7,846 nt of DNA from the NCBI GenBank assembly GCA_023424865.1, contig JAFADM010000524.1, positions 1 to 7,846 on the forward strand. Reading direction: 5' to 3'. The notes beneath the pieces are model-generated. The model was not told the DNA's origin and made no database searches. It saw nothing but the letters and a program-made list of their open reading frames with translations. Positions 5,686 to 7,846 of this stretch are shown here, one piece after another (positions within the stretch are counted from its first letter, which is position 1; every line of letters starts with the position of its first letter). The stretch comes from Bacillota bacterium. GTDB taxonomy: Bacteria > Bacillota_A > Clostridia > DSM-8532. The position numbers and the translations under genes were made by a program.

Positions 5686-7846
5686 ATGAAAAACGTATAC
5701 CTTATCCTTGAGGAAACAGGTAACAAGCGCATTCTTTTCGGGCTGAAGGTTCTGGAAAAAAGCCTTGTGGGGGCTGGTTACTCCGTTATCCCAATGGAAG
5801 AAAAAAAGCTTCCTGATGATATAAGATCCCTTGAGGGCGAGAAGATTTATGTGGGCAGCCGTAACCACAATCCGTGGCTTAAGCGCATGGAGGAGCAGGA
5901 TCTTCTTCTCTACCACACGGTTGAGCCGGAAAACGAGGGCTTTTATCTTTCATCCCTCTGCGGCCGTTTGACTGTTGTCTCCGGAGGCAGCTTCACAGGG
6001 GCTCTTTACGGCGCCCTCGAGCTGGCGGAAAGGATTGACAGGCACAAGGGTATTCCCCGTGATCTGGCTTTCGGTGACAGTCCGGTATTTAAATTAAGAG
6101 GGCCTGCCATAGGGCTTCAAAAGACAAAAGTTGAGCCGCCGCGGCTTACTTACGAATATCCCATAACCCCCTCCCGGTTTCCCTGGTTTTATGACAAGGA
6201 TCACTGGCAGGAGCTTCTGGACCTTATGGTGAAGGAGCGCTGCAATGTGCTTTACATATGGAGCGGGCATCCCTTTTCGTCTCTTGTGAAGGTTCCCGGA
6301 TATCCGGAAGCCCTGGAGGTAACGGAGGAGGAGCTGACAGAAAACCGCAGAGTCTTTCTCTGGCTCACCGAGGAATGCGACCGCAGGGGTATTTGGGTTG
6401 TTCTTAAGTTTTACAATATCCACATCCCCTACCCCTTTGCTCAGGCACATGGGCTGGATCTTCTTCAAAGCAGCATTCATCCTGTGGTTTCCGACTATAC
6501 GCGCAAAACCCTGGCTCAGTTTGTGAAGGACTATCCCAATATCGGTGTGATGGTTTGCCTGGGAGAAGCACTCCGTGGCAACCAAAACAAGACCGACTGG
6601 TTTATTCATACCATTATACCCGGCATTAAGGACGGCATGGCGCTGGCAGGCTTGAAAAAGGAGCCTCCCATTATTTTAAGGGGACACGACTGCGACCCCA
6701 AGGCCGTTATGACCGAGGCCGTCAAGCTGTACAAAAATATTCATACCATGTGGAAATATAACGGCGAGAGCCTGACTACCTTTTTGCCCCGGGGACGGTG
6801 GCAGGAAATCCATCGGGGATTAAGCGGGCTTTGCGAAAACCACATCCTTAATATTCATATTTTAGCAAATATTGAACCATTCCGTTACGGTGCCCCCTCC
6901 TTTATCCAAAAATGCGTTCAGGCCGCCAAATACCGGCTGGGCGGAAATGGGCTTCATTTATATCCGCTGTTTTACTGGGACTGGCCCTATTCCCCCGACA
7001 AAACCGAGCCGCGCTTAAAACAGCTTGACCGGGACTGGATCTGGTATAGGGCCTGGTTCCGCTATGCCTGGAAACCTGACAGGGATCCTGTTCAGGAGCG
7101 TTTTTACTGGATAGGAGTACTGGCGAAGCACTTTGACTGCGACCAGAGCACCGGTGAACAAATTCTTGATGCCCTAGAAAGCGCAGGTGAAATTGCACCC
7201 AGAATCCTTCAGAGAGTGGGTATTACGGAAGGCAACCGGCAGACAATGAGCCTTGGCATGACAATGAGCCAGTTTACCAACGTAAAGCGCTACAGGCCCA
7301 ATCTGGAGCTTTGGAATTCAGTAGCCAGCCGTGGGGAGCAGCTTGACGATTATGTCTTAAAGGAGCTTAAGGGTGAACCCCACTTGGGTGAAACACCTTT
7401 GGATCTGGTACAAAGCGTTGAATATTACGCGTTAAACGCCTTCAACAAAATTCGGCAAGCCCGTGGAAAGGCCTTCAAAAACCAGACTGAGCTTGAAAAA
7501 TTCGCAACGGATGTCGAAGCCATTTACACTTTGGCTTTTTCCTATACCGCTAAAATACAGGCAGCCATTAAAATTCTCAGCTACAAGCATACCATGGATG
7601 AAAGCCTGAAAGGCCCTCTGAACCTGCTGGAGGAAGCGGTGCCGCTTATGGAGGCAAGCCTTGACTGGTATCGCAAGCTTTCACATTTGACGGAGTCCAC
7701 CTACCTTTATGCCAACAGTATGCAGACACCTCAGCGTAAAATACCTTTTCCCGACGGCAATGCCTATGTCCATTGGAGCCGGTGCCTGCCTGAATATGAA
7801 AGAGAGGCGGCTTGCTTCCGGAAGCACCTGGAGGAAATGAAGTCAG
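5686..7846 (+). CDS. Large GH67-like glycoside hydrolase, uncharacterised family (3' end outside window)
   Basis: The frame is open from the ATG at 5686 to the window edge: 720 codons and no stop. AAGGA (5671-5675) and GGTGA (5677-5681) precede the start. Residues 1-128 resemble the alpha/beta domain before GH67 and GH20 barrels, ending in GSFTGALYGALELAERI (101-117). Residues about 135-440 read as a (beta/alpha)8 barrel: strands near KLRGPAIGLQ (136), CNVLYIWSGHPF (186), GIWVVLKFYNIHIP (235), GVMVCLGEALRG (287), PPIILRGHD (327), TMWKYNGES (354), HILNIHILANIEPF (386) and GLHLYPLFYWDWPY (422). E294, E361 and E397 fall at the ends of strands 4, 6 and 7, as the acid and bases do in GH67 alpha-glucuronidases. 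Residues 440-720 are mainly helical and aromatic-rich, with GITEGNRQT (512-520) and GETP (568-571). There is no signal peptide, so it probably acts on imported oligosaccharides. The glycosidase call is likely; the substrate (a uronic acid?) is inferred. Confidence 0.75.
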   Translation, partial: MKNVYLILEETGNKRILFGLKVLEKSLVGAGYSVIPMEEKKLPDDIRSLEGEKIYVGSRNHNPWLKRMEEQDLLLYHTVEPENEGFYLSSLCGRLTVVSGGSFTGALYGALELAERIDRHKGIPRDLAFGDSPVFKLRGPAIGLQKTKVEPPRLTYEYPITPSRFPWFYDKDHWQELLDLMVKERCNVLYIWSGHPFSSLVKVPGYPEALEVTEEELTENRRVFLWLTEECDRRGIWVVLKFYNIHIPYPFAQAHGLDLLQSSIHPVVSDYTRKTLAQFVKDYPNIGVMVCLGEALRGNQNKTDWFIHTIIPGIKDGMALAGLKKEPPIILRGHDCDPKAVMTEAVKLYKNIHTMWKYNGESLTTFLPRGRWQEIHRGLSGLCENHILNIHILANIEPFRYGAPSFIQKCVQAAKYRLGGNGLHLYPLFYWDWPYSPDKTEPRLKQLDRDWIWYRAWFRYAWKPDRDPVQERFYWIGVLAKHFDCDQSTGEQILDALESAGEIAPRILQRVGITEGNRQTMSLGMTMSQFTNVKRYRPNLELWNSVASRGEQLDDYVLKELKGEPHLGETPLDLVQSVEYYALNAFNKIRQARGKAFKNQTELEKFATDVEAIYTLAFSYTAKIQAAIKILSYKHTMDESLKGPLNLLEEAVPLMEASLDWYRKLSHLTESTYLYANSMQTPQRKIPFPDGNAYVHWSRCLPEYEREAACFRKHLEEMKS

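Noticed and set aside
6094..6609. 171-codon open frame on the minus strand
   Set aside because: It lies wholly inside the glycosidase-like gene on the other strand, whose frame has convincing protein motifs throughout. The minus-strand translation shows no family features.

Overview
The window looks like a carbohydrate-catabolism locus from a Gram-positive, probably clostridial or Paenibacillus-like, Firmicute. This rests on moderate GC by eye, AGGAGG-type ribosome binding sites, two AraC regulators with N-terminal cupin domains, and the gene mix. No rRNA, tRNA, CRISPR array, transposase or phage gene is visible, and the species cannot be named from the sequence.

Layout, left to right. Bases 1-585 (minus) are the first 195 codons of a small membrane protein cut by the window edge; it appears unrelated to the rest. 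Bases 586-723 are its probable control region, with two TTGTACA boxes. Bases 724-2274 (minus) encode an ADP-ribosylglycohydrolase-fold protein with an extra C-terminal domain. Bases 2407-3267 (minus) encode a first AraC-family regulator. Bases 3268-3582 are a divergent control region with AGCTCAGG direct repeats 22 bp apart and an odd ATG-TGA start-stop. A second AraC regulator follows at 3583-4449 (plus), then a 136-bp gap with AGGTCCA repeats, a palindrome and an extended -10 element. A Gfo/Idh/MocA sugar oxidoreductase occupies 4586-5671 (plus). A large glycoside-hydrolase-like protein starts at 5686 (plus), runs off the right edge and still has no stop codon at residue 720.

How the genes may work together (inference): one or both AraC proteins sense a sugar or oligosaccharide and switch on the two divergent arms. 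The large protein has a GH67N/GH20b-like N-terminal domain and a (beta/alpha)8 barrel. Its candidate carboxylates (E294, E361, E397) fall where GH67 alpha-glucuronidases carry their acid and bases, so it may remove a uronic acid or related sugar from an oligosaccharide. The oxidoreductase would act on the released or still-linked sugar. The ADP-ribosylglycohydrolase homologue may be a sugar-processing hydrolase rather than a protein de-ADP-ribosylase. No transporter or kinase lies inside the window. The most novel-looking element is the large glycosidase-like protein together with its unusual partner set.
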